Below are positions 11,001 to 20,800 of a stretch of 23,287 nucleotides of DNA, one piece after another; positions within the stretch are counted from its first letter, which is position 1, and each line of letters starts with the position of its first letter. Made by a program: the position numbers and the translations under genes. The notes beneath the pieces are model-generated. The model was not told where the DNA came from, ran no database searches, and saw only the letters and a list, made by a program, of their open reading frames with translations. Source of the DNA: Lingula anatina (Eukaryota > Brachiopoda > Lingulata > Lingulida > Lingulidae); assembly GCF_001039355.2 (NCBI RefSeq), contig NW_019774402.1:541750-565036 (forward strand). Reading direction: 5' to 3'.

Positions 11001-12196
11001 GGTTGTTGAAAGGGAAGAGGAAAGAGTGCAGATTAATCCAATGGACAATCCCAGATTTAGCAGTTGAAAAAAAACTTTTTTGTAACAGAAGGGCAATCAT
11101 CCACAGAACTTGCTGCACTTTGCTTACTAGTAGTTTCCAATGTCTGAGTAACCTCTTTATATAAAATCTTTTGTATGTCAGTGGAGGCATAAGTTTGTGA
11201 GTCATCATCAGAAAATTGTCTTACTGTGATAGGCATCTATCTCTACTACTAGAGATGTTTGTATATCTACCATGTATCACAATTTATATTACGCTTAGAT
11301 TACAATGATACATTTTGCTTTATAGTTTTGTAACTGGAATTGATACAATAATCAAAGAAACACATCAAAATCTCATTACTGGTTTAACAACCAAAAAAGT
11401 ATAAACAGTAATTTCATCTGGCCAACCTAACTACATCCTCTTACTACATCCCATTTATAAATCCAGCATCTGTGATGTATGACCAAATATTGAAGTTGTT
11501 ACTTCTAAGCCATCAAAATATTGTGTATGGGTAACTCCCATGCCCATTCCTTGAAGACCACTCTTAGGAGATAAAATAAGTGATTGGACTTGGGTCTTTA
11601 TTTTTGACTGGTGAAGTAAGCATCATTTATTGACCATCTTTTTAGATGTACATTAAAAACATGTAGACTAGCTGTGAAAGGACTCACTCAAGTTTATAGG
11701 ATTCGCCTACTGATTTTGTCACTCTCCCTGTCAATATACAATGTAATTTTTTTCCTTGGAGTATTTCAAAGGTCCACTTCAACAGACAATTATTGTTTTA
11801 TATATCACTTGACATTCAAAACCTACATAAATCAATTAATGATTTTACCATGAAAATACAGACCTGTACTGAATCATGTTCCTCCTTCAGTAAATGAAGA
11901 GGCACACTGTCATCTTCATTGTCAATGTTCATTGTCAGTAACTGATCAATGGTTTCATCTACAGCTCCATTATTGGCACGTAACACTGCTTCAATCACCT
12001 CCTCTTCCATGGTTGGGAACATATGCTTAAAGTCCTGCATGGCCTGGTTAAAATCCAACTGTCGCGTGTCAGGTGGTTGAGATGTCATTGTTGTCATTGT
12101 TGTTTGCTGCGATTTTTGATACTGAGGCTGATTACTTATTATATTACTTGTATGTTTGGATGTCATCCATTGGTTGGCCTGTGCTGCTGATGCCAT
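2091..12196 (-). CDS. CUEDC1: CUE domain-containing protein 1 orthologue, nine coding exons, complete
   Basis: Coding exons in transcript order are 12196-11864, 7092-6289, 5907-5697, 5350-5285, 4964-4896, 4355-4278, 3789-3676, 2471-2396 and 2223-2091. All junctions are GT-AG with matching phases, giving 1884 nt or 627 residues; human CUEDC1 is about 386. Residues 49-93 form a CUE ubiquitin-binding domain with the M-F-P motif at 59-61 and L-L at 86-87. A PPSY WW-binding motif lies at 121-124, followed by P/S/Y-rich low complexity and a conserved WNPPLLGKLPDEFLRI at 228-243. Then come Q/H-rich sequence, a charged helical block YLEDERLAILMQNQEF, and a basic ARKKFMAIARKF segment near the C-terminus, both matching the human protein in order. 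The ATG at 12196 has A at -3 and G at +4 and is the first in frame after a stop at 12251-12253. A noncoding 5' exon further right is expected. The family is thought to link ubiquitin to NEDD4-type ligases; here that role is inferred from motifs only. Confidence 0.93.
3004..3027. repeat. CA-rich microsatellite
   Basis: Imperfect CA dinucleotide run with interruptions, within a CUEDC1 intron. Confidence 0.8.
3594..3609. promoter_or_regulatory. Adjacent E-box and AP-1 motifs
   Basis: TCACGTGA (3594-3601) is followed after one base by TGAGTCA (3603-3609). Both are exact consensus sites, for bHLH-ZIP and AP-1/Maf-type factors respectively. They lie in a CUEDC1 intron about 70 bp past the donor of coding exon 7. 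Function is untested and chance occurrence is possible. Confidence 0.3.
3790..4277 (-). other. CUEDC1 intron between coding exons 6 and 7
   Basis: AT-rich intron with no gene or clear repeat. A short stretch near 3846-3870 resembles a transposon terminus but no partner end was found. Confidence 0.7.
4356..4895 (-). other. CUEDC1 intron between coding exons 5 and 6
   Basis: AT-rich intron separating two of the similar small exons. I see nothing else supported in it. Confidence 0.7.
4965..5284 (-). other. CUEDC1 intron between coding exons 4 and 5
   Basis: 320-bp intron containing a short GATA microsatellite near 5209-5222. Nothing else is supported. Confidence 0.7.
5351..5696 (-). other. CUEDC1 intron between coding exons 3 and 4
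   Basis: AT-rich intron with no supported feature. Its donor follows the LER codons, so the spliced protein reads LERDRM as in the human protein. Confidence 0.75.
5908..6288 (-). other. CUEDC1 intron between coding exons 2 and 3
   Basis: Phase-0 intron of 381 bp; nothing else seen. Confidence 0.75.
8061..8090. repeat. Perfect hairpin next to a GAC-rich repeat fragment
   Basis: Fourteen-base arms (TATGTACAGACACA and its complement) surround a two-base loop. Just upstream, about 8015-8045, is a run of CGACGG/GACGAC units that is GC-rich compared with its surroundings. Together they look like one end of a degenerate transposable element, but the other end was not found. Confidence 0.55.
9206..9236. 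repeat. Small inverted repeat within direct repeats
   Basis: GGTCTGAC (9206-9213) and GTCAGACC (9229-9236) form an inverted repeat. It is flanked on both sides by copies of TCTGACAGATTTT (from about 9188 and 9241). Probably a degraded repeat; no identity is offered. Confidence 0.45.
10039..10631. mobile_element. TA-flanked MITE-like element
   Basis: The ends are inverted copies: GTCTCGCCCTTCAAGAAA on the left and, read from the right on the other strand, GACTCGCCCTTCAAGAAA. TA stands immediately outside both ends (10037-10038 and 10632-10633), as expected for a Tc1/mariner-type target duplication. The 593-bp interior has no transposase ORF, so it would be non-autonomous. The plus-strand ORF across its right half (10384-10704) is not a known protein and runs through the element end. 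Confidence 0.6.
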
Positions 12197-13123
12197 GCTT
12201 TGTATATGGCTGTCAGGACAGGCATGTTGCGAAATGCAACATCCTCTCACTCACTAATATATAAAGATTATGCATTTTCAGCGAGTATGAATCATCATAG
12301 CTTATGTCCAGAAGCATGGGAGTGGGTGGAGAAATTCTAGTATCTGAAATTGTCATAAAATAAATATCCTCAATTCAATTTACAAGGCGTAATATTTGAT
12401 TAACTTTTAAATTCAACCACACTCCAAAGAGGGAGGGTACTTTTCATATGTGCAACTTGGTTTGCATTTTCCCCCACCATCATTAAATATTGATGACACC
12501 AAAAGCATTTGTCGATAAAAAGTAGGTTTTCCACAATTGACACATATTCTATTTGATACGCAAATAAATTTTAGTGTTCTATAATTCACAAAAATGAATA
12601 TATATTTAATTTATTCATAATTGATAACTACATTTAAGCGAAAAGAAAGATTTAGACTTGGATTTCGGAAGGGTCTCGGAAGTTGTTTATGCGCGGCATC
12701 TATATCCAAAATTGGACAGGGATGGTGCGCCTTTTTGAGTAGTGAGATGCATTTAAGAGGGGAAATAAGCATAGAGACACAAATTAAGTTATAGGTCCAT
12801 TCATTCCATATGAAAACCAATACAACTTACCCTAAAAAATGTAAACAATGTAATAAGTTTCTCTCTCTCAACTTCGTGCCTGACCTTTAGATACAGAAAG
12901 TGTTGTCCCAATTTTACAATCTCGTTAATTCTCGTACTAAATTTAGTAACTATTTTACATCTTACACCGTGTTCGAGCAATAGATTTTCTTACTGGGATA
13001 ATCTGTTTATCATAAATATGAAATCAATGTTAAATTTATCAGCCAAGAGTTACATCTCAAGATACTTCTAAAAATATACCAATTACTGTTACTGTCACAT
13101 GACCACAACGAGAGCTGGACAAA
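12197..13123. promoter_or_regulatory. Shared upstream region of CUEDC1 and MRPS23
   Basis: This 927-bp interval separates the two divergent start codons. It should contain the CUEDC1 noncoding first exon (an acceptor-like TATATTAG lies just before 12254 on the minus strand) and the MRPS23 promoter. A TCACATGA E-box lies at about 13095-13102, some 25 bp before the MRPS23 ATG. No TATA box stands out for either gene. Transcription starts cannot be fixed from sequence. Confidence 0.55.
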
Positions 13124-13131
13124 ATGGCAGG
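13121..13131 (+). promoter_or_regulatory. YY1-like motif over the MRPS23 start codon
   Basis: AAAATGGCAGG matches the YY1 consensus AANATGGCGGC with one mismatch and includes the start ATG. YY1 sites covering the initiator or start codon are typical of animal mitochondrial and ribosomal gene promoters, which fits this gene. Confidence 0.35.
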
Positions 13132-15671
13132 CAGTAGGATCGAGAAAGTCGGCAATGTATATACAAGGTAATGATTGTCTCTGCGAGCCTAAAGATACAT
13201 TTGCCTGCACTTCACTCATAACTCTTTACTCTAAATTTTGAAGTTATTGTTTAGATTAAACTGCCACTGTAGTTAAACAATGGGACATAAAAAAACCACG
13301 TGTTACGTGCTGCAGTCTACATGCACGTTATATACCGCTAACACAGTACCTGTACATATCAGAACCGTCGGTAGGAGTGCAAACGCATGAATTTTCTTGC
13401 TAATTTACCGCATATGATATGATGTACTAAACAAAATTAAATAGTTTGATCACAGTTAGACTTTGAAAGACTGTACTAATTTCTCATGTAGTTATACCGT
13501 AGTCACTAGTTCTGGGACCTGTTTAGAAGCGGTCGTTTATAAGTATAAAGATTTGTATAGCGTCAGTAATTATCTATTTATGTTTTAATTGTTATTTTAT
13601 TAATTTCCAATGTTTAGCGATAGACTGAAATGCGCAATACACTGCAATACAGCGCAATACACTTGATAACACAAGTCCAGTTGCAAGTAAACACAGGAAA
13701 GGGTGATCTCAAATAAAATAGGGTGATATAAAAGCAAAATATAGTAATTATCAATTAATATTGCTGATACAACTTGACAATTTTTTCATTGTTTGGTCAG
13801 CTGCCATGTTGGCGAGTAGCTCTTCTTGGCCAGTAATATATCCAAGAAGAGCCACTCGCCAACATGGCTGCCAACCAGACAATAAAAAGTCTTGCTGATT
13901 TGTTAAGTTATATCAACGATATTACTTACCTTGTAATATAGGTTGTTTTTATATCACCCTATTTTGCTGGGAATGGCCATTTCTTTAGTGTAATTGCAAC
14001 TGGATTTGATTTTTGAAGTGTATTGCACTGTGTTGCGCTGTATTGCGCATTTCAGTCACACCGTGTCGTGGATTGCCATGCCTCTTGATTTTGTGCCATT
14101 CTTATGTTTTCGCTCAATTTTTGATTGGTCCATACTTTTGTGTTGTGTATCCATGTTGCTCTGGGTCTTCCTTTCCCTCGTTCCAGTAAACAACTGCTGC
14201 ATATTATCTTTTCATGATATGACCAAAATAAGTTAATTTTCTTTTCTTGGTGATATTCAGTAATGATCAATAATGAAAAAAAGTTCTCTGCCCACTGGAG
14301 CTCACAGTGGCCAGTATTCTGTACTTTGAACTGCATGCCAACATAATTCCTTCTCAATACTCATTCCTCACAACTCATTTGTTTAAAAATGTTAAAGTTA
14401 AATTTATGGTAAAAAACTAAGAATTCTCTTAAGCAGTTTAACTAAGGCCAATATTTAAAACAATGCACACAGCACACGCGGTTGCCTTGTTACAGTGGGA
14501 AGTAAGTGAAATATTTTGAAAAAGTACAGGGCAATCCCATAAATATAAAAATATTCATGGTTAATCAATGTATCTATGTCTTCATTTTAGAATGAGAGGA
14601 ATGTTACTGTCTAAAACATTTAAGGTTAAAGATGAACCACCTTGGTTTGCTGTTTGGGAACATTTTCCTCCTGCAAGGGATCCAAAATGGAGCAAGCGAA
14701 CAGGGGATAGAAAATATGTGCCAAGAATATTTTATAAAGAAGATGTTATACGAGCGTAAGCATAATGATACTTAATTTGAGCTGGCATCTTTCCAAAATT
14801 TTACAGTAAAAGAGATTATCATTAACAGTAAAGTAGTTAATTTGTCTAGATTTTGCAGATTTAATTCATTAAGAAGAACTACATTTGTTATAGTCATCTT
14901 CTGCCTGGATGCTGCATAAATCTACTAAGAATATTTTATTTCAGGCAATTTTACAACACATTTAAGCAAGATGAGCCATTAGATTTAACAGAAGATGGGA
15001 ATCTATTGCCATGCGATGTGTAAGTTGCAAATATAAATTTGTTTGCATCCTTCTTTTAGCATTATGTTTTGCTGTTTGCATCCTTCTTTGGACATTACAT
15101 TTTGTGACTGTTTGTTAAATGTTGAATGGCTTTCATCTTGATAATTTTTATAAGGACACGACATTTTTCCAGTTTTCAGTTTTGATTCCAGTTATTGGAA
15201 GGAAAAAAGCAACATCAGTACCATAATTTTTATTTACTTGTGTTTCTTACAGATTTGTGAAAAAGTTTCATGAAGTCCTTGAGTCAGGTGTAACACCTAA
15301 AGAGGTATTTGCTGCCACAGAAGAAGCACTGAAATCAGAAGGAATGGTTCTGAATAGAAAATCTGTTGAAATTAAAAAGGGCCCTATAGAGGAGGCATTG
15401 GTTAGTAATATACTTTTTTTTTTAATCACCCACACACAGGATGATAACTCTTCATTTTGGTTGAAAAAGTGCCATAAAATAGTTTTTTTTTTTCTGGGAT
15501 AAATGACAAGTGTTCCTTAGTTTTAAGTGGATAATGAATGCATTCTGACATTCAAAATTGGTCATTTTTTTAGTGTTTTTTGTAATAATCTCTTAAGAAA
15601 TAAATATATACTTAATAAAAATCTGTTTGTTTCAGACTAGGATACCCGGTAAAACATTGGGAAGGAGTTAG
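13124..15671 (+). CDS. MRPS23: Mitochondrial ribosomal protein S23 (mS23), five exons, complete
   Basis: Exons are 13124-13167, 14591-14755, 14945-15019, 15253-15400 and 15636-15671. All junctions are GT-AG with phases that join, giving 468 nt or 155 residues. The protein is a component of the small subunit of the mitochondrial ribosome. The 14-codon first exon encodes MAGSRIEKVGNVYT, closely matching the human N-terminus. Then come a conserved PPWFAVWEHFPP segment, YKEDVIRAQFY, and FVKKFHEVLESG followed by EEALKSEGMVL, each with a recognisable human counterpart in the same order. Human MRPS23 is about 190 residues; this one ends soon after the conserved core with TRIPGKTLGRS, lacking the long polar tail. 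No cleavable targeting peptide is obvious. The gene is head to head with CUEDC1; the human genes are also neighbours (17q22). Confidence 0.95.
13623..14057. mobile_element. 435-bp palindromic (fold-back) element
   Basis: The two halves are imperfect inverted copies. Both ends carry GACTGAAATGCGCAATAC pointing outward, then further 10-12 bp GCAATACA-type subrepeats, then CCAGTTGCAA. Inner matched blocks include AATAGGGTGATATAAAA and, around the centre (about 13795-13880), GCCATGTTGGCGAGT and its complement. The loop is about a dozen bases near 13830-13842. There is no ORF, and no convincing target duplication is seen beside the ends (ATA and ACA). Confidence 0.8.
14058..14345 (-). mobile_element. 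Frameshifted LINE remnant (C-terminal end of reverse transcriptase ORF)
   Basis: On the minus strand, from about 14210 down to 14062, the translation GKGRPRATWIHNTKVWT and then LSENIRMAQNQEAW matches the GRPR..W..NI..WT...L.E..R.AQ.R..W pattern found downstream of reverse transcriptase in many LINE ORFs. Just upstream, in another frame, comes KRKLTYFGHIMKR, the usual partner motif, so at least one frameshift has broken it. The clade (CR1, L2, Jockey or RTE-like) cannot be told from this fragment. Its left limit coincides with the end of the palindromic element. Confidence 0.75.
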
Positions 15672-17024
15672 ATCTGAAGCTGATAAAACAAGTCACAACG
15701 AATAATTGACACTCTGCTGTCATCATGTCTCTAAGATGTGAAGAAAATCACGTTTGAACATGTGGCATATGGGCTCTTTGAAAATGTACTAGAGAGGCCA
15801 ACCCGTAAGTGATGCATGTGAAGTCGACTGAGCACTTCATTTCATTTTTGAAAATGTGTGGAACCTGGACCAACAGTTATAGTGATGAACCTGTTGTGAT
15901 CCAATCAAATTCTAATGTGACTATGAGTGGAATAGGTTTGGGACTGGCTATCATCACAGCTTCAAGGGCCAGTCATCCCTGTCAACAGAAAATGGGATAG
16001 CAAAATGGCATGGTGAGGCTTGGAAGAACCATGTGCATTGGATCTATGCCAGTTTGTTATAAGTACCATAGCAGTGCGAAGATTATGTGTTAAATTGGTT
16101 ACAGCTTAAAAGAAACAATATTGCTAATGAATTTATGACAGATATGATATGTTTTAGATTGCTATTTCTGGTGGTGGTTCAACAACAGTACACTGCCATT
16201 GCAAAAAAATAATTTAATAGTTGTGTTTTTTCAGTTTTCATGAATACACAGGTCTGTTTCTTAAGTTGTGCCAACATTTTTCATAGTAATTAAAATGCTT
16301 CTTGTGACATAAAGTATTTTAATGTTATTTTAAAAATCAGTGTTATTCTTTTCTTTTAATTTATTTATCACTGACATAAAAGTATAAATAACTTTAAATT
16401 TAACTTTATAGAATGTTTAATACTTGCTCTAGTAAATCACCAATTCTAAATGACTGGAAAAAATGTAGTTTAGAAATAGTTCAAAATTACTAAAGTAGGA
16501 ACCTTAAAACTGGTGCCAACATTGAGGACATGAAATTGGCATGTTTTCAGTAAAGAGATGGTGGATAAAAAGATTAAAAGCCACAAATCAAAGATATATA
16601 TCTCATGCTGATTGTTGGATGAAAATATGCATTGGTACTGATATAAACTTTGGTAAGGCAACAGTCTCTCGGCTCTTGTGATGTAATTCCAGTGAAAAGT
16701 ACACTTTGTTATTACACTTAAAAATCCTGTCTTCAGCTGACCAATTAGTGTTAACTGATTCACACATGGCCATCCTACAATTTCACTTCTTGAATGTTAA
16801 AACATTCCTTAAATTAATGTTAACATTTCTTAAATTATTTGACCTCATTGTGTATTATGGTAGAAACACTCTCACTGATGCCTCTGGTATTTGGCATTTC
16901 CCACCATGGTTAAAATATGCCATCAAATATGTTGTTGAACACATCCACTGCATCTTTCAGTTCTTTATTTGTACTGAAATGATTAAAAATTTTGCACTTA
17001 ATAAAGATCATATGTGAGTTTACT
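15672..17024 (+). other. MRPS23 3' UTR and convergent intergenic DNA
   Basis: No coding region is supported between the MRPS23 stop and the tandem duplication. Short ORFs at 15809-16000 and 16706-17017 have no splice signals or homology. Candidate plus-strand polyadenylation signals are ATTAAA at 16289-16294 and AATAAA at 17000-17005, both distant from the stop. Confidence 0.6.
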
Positions 17025-17450
17025 GACTCTATATTCTATAATTCTGGATAGTATCAAGAAAAATAAACATGCATTTGGATGATGGCAAATTTTGTCTGAA
17101 ATAGCACTAATTGATATTTTAACAAATTGGAAAAAAATGAATGAAACTTATTTAATAATATATGTACCAGTACAGAAATATATTGAACTGAATTGTAATA
17201 TATTGAACTAAAATGTAATGATTTGCCCAACAGTTATGACTCTATATTCTATAATTCTGGATAGTATCAAGAAAAATAAACATGCATTTGGATGATGGCA
17301 AATTTTGTCTGAAATAGCACTAATTGATATTTTAACAAATTGGAAAAAAATGAATGAAACTTATTTAATAATATATGTACCAGTACAGAAATATATTGAA
17401 CTGAATTGTAATATATTGAACTAAAATGTAATGATTTGCCCAACAGTTAT
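17025..17450. repeat. Perfect tandem duplication, two 213-bp copies
   Basis: Copies 17025-17237 and 17238-17450 are identical base for base by eye, starting with GACTCTATATTC and ending with CCCAACAGTTAT. The sequence is AT-rich and non-coding. Complete identity points to a very recent duplication, possibly a polymorphic repeat or an assembly artefact. Confidence 0.93.
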
Positions 17451-17553
17451 TTTTTATATCAGTATTATCACTGAGAATAATTATTATAGGAGAAAGTGCG
17501 TTCTTCAAATGTGTTTCTCCAGTCATTTAAATCCTAACAGACAAACCAAATTA

Positions 17554-17811
17554 GGCTTCATTCACATGGAAAGTCTATTTTCTAAAAATCTATTTTCTAT
17601 TTGCGGTATCTTATGATCATGGTCTGTGCCCTGAATATCCCGCGGCGTAATTACTGGCAGCGCGAGCCAGTTACTTAAAGTAACTTATAGTAACTGGCTT
17701 GCGCTGCCAGTAATTACGTCGCGGGATATTCAGGGCACAGACCGTGATCATAAGACATACCGCGAATAGAAAATAGAATTTAGAAAATAGACATTGCATG
17801 TGAATGAAGCC
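17554..17811. mobile_element. 258-bp palindromic MITE, Harbinger-like, in the HFM1 3' flank
   Basis: Terminal inverted repeats GGCTTCATTCACATG lie at both ends, flanked by the trinucleotide TTA on each side (17551-17553 and 17812-17814). A 3-bp TTA duplication and termini beginning GG suit PIF/Harbinger MITEs. The arms run to the centre with only scattered mismatches and small indels, around a loop near 17675-17688. There is no ORF. The right end lies about 40 bp from the HFM1 stop codon, so it is probably transcribed in the HFM1 3' UTR. Confidence 0.85.
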
Positions 17812-17850
17812 TTAGTCTGGTGGGAAGGAGGGGTTCACGTGCAGTGATAA

Positions 17851-20800
17851 TCATTCAAAAATATACCTCTCGCTATCTGCAGTAACAACCATTCCACAGC
17901 CCCTTTGTAAATTCTTAGCTGTTCTTTGTAATCCACAGCTATCAAATGAATTAGCAGGTGGGACAGAAGAAGCACATTTGGGACTGTTGGGCAAAGGGGA
18001 GGGTCTCTGTGGTATTATCGGTATGACTGGTGAAACTCCCTGCAATGAAAATGAAATGGAGAAAAAAAAAATGAAGTAAAATATGTACATTACCAAGAGC
18101 ACAGGGTAGAAGGGGGTATTGATGAAACAGTGACTTTATTTTATGCTGTTTATGGTACACTGTGTACCTTGAAGATGGAACAGATGAATGTCAAATATAC
18201 TGGGGTACCTGCTTCATTGCAAACAGTTCATTTTCCTTCTGAGCAACAAAACTGGCAAGTAAATCATCATCATCAGAGCTCATAGCTGGAGAGACTGCAT
18301 TTGATTTCAACCTTAATGAACGGAGAAAACTAAACAATAAAAGAAAATTTTGACTGAAAAAGTGCATTCTACACATATTCTTGAATTGTTATTACGTTAC
18401 TTTAACCATCTATCTCTGAATGTTAAATTCTCTTGCATAGTGGTATCCTCAAAATTTACCTTTTGTCAGTGGGAGAAAGAAATGCCTGGTGAGCTGATAC
18501 GAAATCGTTTTTCCTTATTGGTGAAGACAATTTGTGCTTGATACGCATTGCACTGGAAATGTATAAATGCAAAAATAAATTAAATTATCAATATCCATAT
18601 GTACAAGTGCATTTTTATTTTTGTTTGAAAAACCTTTTGCTGTTCATCAAAATTGTAAAGAAAATCAAAATTAATTTTTCTTCAAATTTTAGACAAAGTG
18701 TAATATATGCTTAAGATATAATGCTGGTTAATTTTACCTACCCACTAGTATCTCCTTTGTCTGTTGTTAAGAGGTTTCCTCTTTCACAGTTGTGAGACCC
18801 TAACTTTTCATGTTTGGGATAGTGGAACCTCTTGATAGGGTTGTTTGACTTGTTCTGAGCAGATGCATTACTTCTCCATGCAAAGACCCTGCCCTGTTTT
18901 CTTGTTATTTGCTTGTACTGGATAGCATTTTCTCCAGCAGTCACTTCAGGTACTTTATCCTCTTCAAAATCATCCCCTAACTGGAGGTCAAAATTTGGGC
19001 TTTCATCTTGAGGAGCAACTGGATCAAATGAATTTGTAGCAAAAGACAAAGCAGTAGACCTTTTTGGTATGTCAATTTTTGGCCATTGGGAATTAAGTTT
19101 GTTTCTTGGTTTGGGACATCCGACTAGATCTGGCAGCTCATCATTTTCATTGTGCTCAAGATTGAAATCGTGTGATTCATCATAAACCACAGCTTTTGTA
19201 GGATCAATATCTTCATCACTTTCAGGTAGTGGACTGAAATCAATCCATAACAGAAAAATTTTTTTCATTTTTCATAATCGTATTTTAAACATTAGACCCT
19301 AAGTGTTATTGTTTGAGGCTTATAAATGTACAGAAAAAGTGCAATTTTATAAACTTTCAATAAAAAAAATTAGCTCAATTATTTTTATATATGAAGCTTC
19401 CAAATACTAATACAAAACCCCTTTACCCAAACATGTGATTTGTATAAGATCTGTTCCCAAAGGTAGTGGATGTTGGAGTGATATAACTCTGTTGGGGTTC
19501 ACCTGCTTTCTTGAAGGCACTGGATGTTGAAGAGATAGAACTTTGAGGGGGATCATCTGCAAGTTTGAAGCTAGCATTAATAATATGAAGATTGAAGAGC
19601 ACATTCAATTAAGTCCTGCAAATACTATTACTGTTATGTTCTAATATATAACACAGTTAATTACCATTATCTGTCTCAACACAATAATCCAAGTTTGTCC
19701 GTTGCTGTTGGTAAAAGTCCAGCTCATCCCAACCATGAGGTGTAGTTGCAGTTGGCAGATGAGTAAACTGATTTGGTGTCTGTGCAAAGGGGATCTTTCT
19801 AACTCCACGTGGTGTGTAGGCAAATTTCCCAATGCCTGGTCTAACATCACTTGACATCTGTATGCAACAAAAATGAGTTTTTCAAGTGTGACTGAAAATG
19901 CAGGCATGATTACGTGTGAAAAACGCTTTAAAATTAGACAATGCCACAAAGAATGTTATCTTAATTTATTGAAAAATTAAGCTTAAAGGGATAGCAACGT
20001 TCTTCATATGAGATTCATATTTCACAATAAATGCATTGTAAACATCTAATAGAAATATAATTTATTCTCTTTTACCACCAAAATAGTGGTTATCACAATT
20101 ATTCTGAAATCTGTTCTTGCCATCAGACCACGTGATCTCCACACCAGTAGATGGCTACCCTCTGTAATAATCTCTTAAGAGAGAAAAAAAAAAACTTTTT
20201 AGAAAAACAAAACAGGACTAACTTTGAGTGTCAGAATGGACTCATTATACCATTGGTAAGTTTGGGAAAATTGTTGCTTACCCCAGGAAAACTCATTTTT
20301 TGGCCAAAACGAACAGTTGTTGTGCAAGTGTAAATGAAATACCTTTAGCCTTTTTATGTTTGGAGTTTCTGGAATGTGTTGTGCTTTTTGCTTCAAACTC
20401 TGGACATAGGTATCCATTTTGTCAACCTTTGTGGCACTTCTTGGAGCTGACTTTGGCTTATCAAAACTTGACCCTTGCTGCTGCTTTTGAGGTCTCTTTA
20501 AGGCAATTCCAAATTTGCAACATTCATGGCCGCATGCAGATTTGTTGTTGCAACGATGTCCACATGGCATTCTGTTGTGCAGATGATGATTATTGGGGCT
20601 TCCATCTAAAATATCAATGTGATTGATATGTGCCAGCCTACTTTACTAATACAAACAATGGGGCACTAACAAAACCAACTTTACTCAAATATGACAGAGT
20701 CAAAAAGGTGACACTTGGAGAATCATTGTAGAAAGCTGCAAGACAAAACAATGACAATTTATTAACAAATTCTTTAGTACCTCCTGCAGAGTTTGGAGAA

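Larger units (their letters stand above)
7093..11863 (-). other. Large CUEDC1 intron after the CUE-domain exon
   Basis: A 4.8-kb phase-0 intron and the largest in the gene. It holds an A-rich tract (about 7483-7501), an ambiguous base at 7850, a CGACGG-rich repeat fragment with a hairpin (about 8015-8090), a small inverted repeat (9206-9236) and a TA-flanked MITE-like element (10039-10631). Sparse short ORFs show no splice support or homology. Confidence 0.75.
13168..14590 (+). other. MRPS23 first intron
   Basis: This 1.4-kb intron starts with an AG/GTAATG donor and ends with a TTTTAG acceptor. Nearly half is repeat: a palindromic element (13623-14057) and, touching it, a LINE remnant (14058-14345). 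The part at 13290-13330 contains two CACGTG/TACGTG-type motifs. Confidence 0.85.

Noticed and set aside
11816-12250. Longer CUEDC1 start at 12250
   Set aside because: The codon there is GTG, a stop lies just upstream, and the ATG at 12196 has a good Kozak context; the extension shows no homology.
16706-17017. 103-codon plus-strand ORF after MRPS23
   Set aside because: No homology, no supporting splice sites, and an opposing ORF overlaps it; likely chance in 3' flanking DNA.
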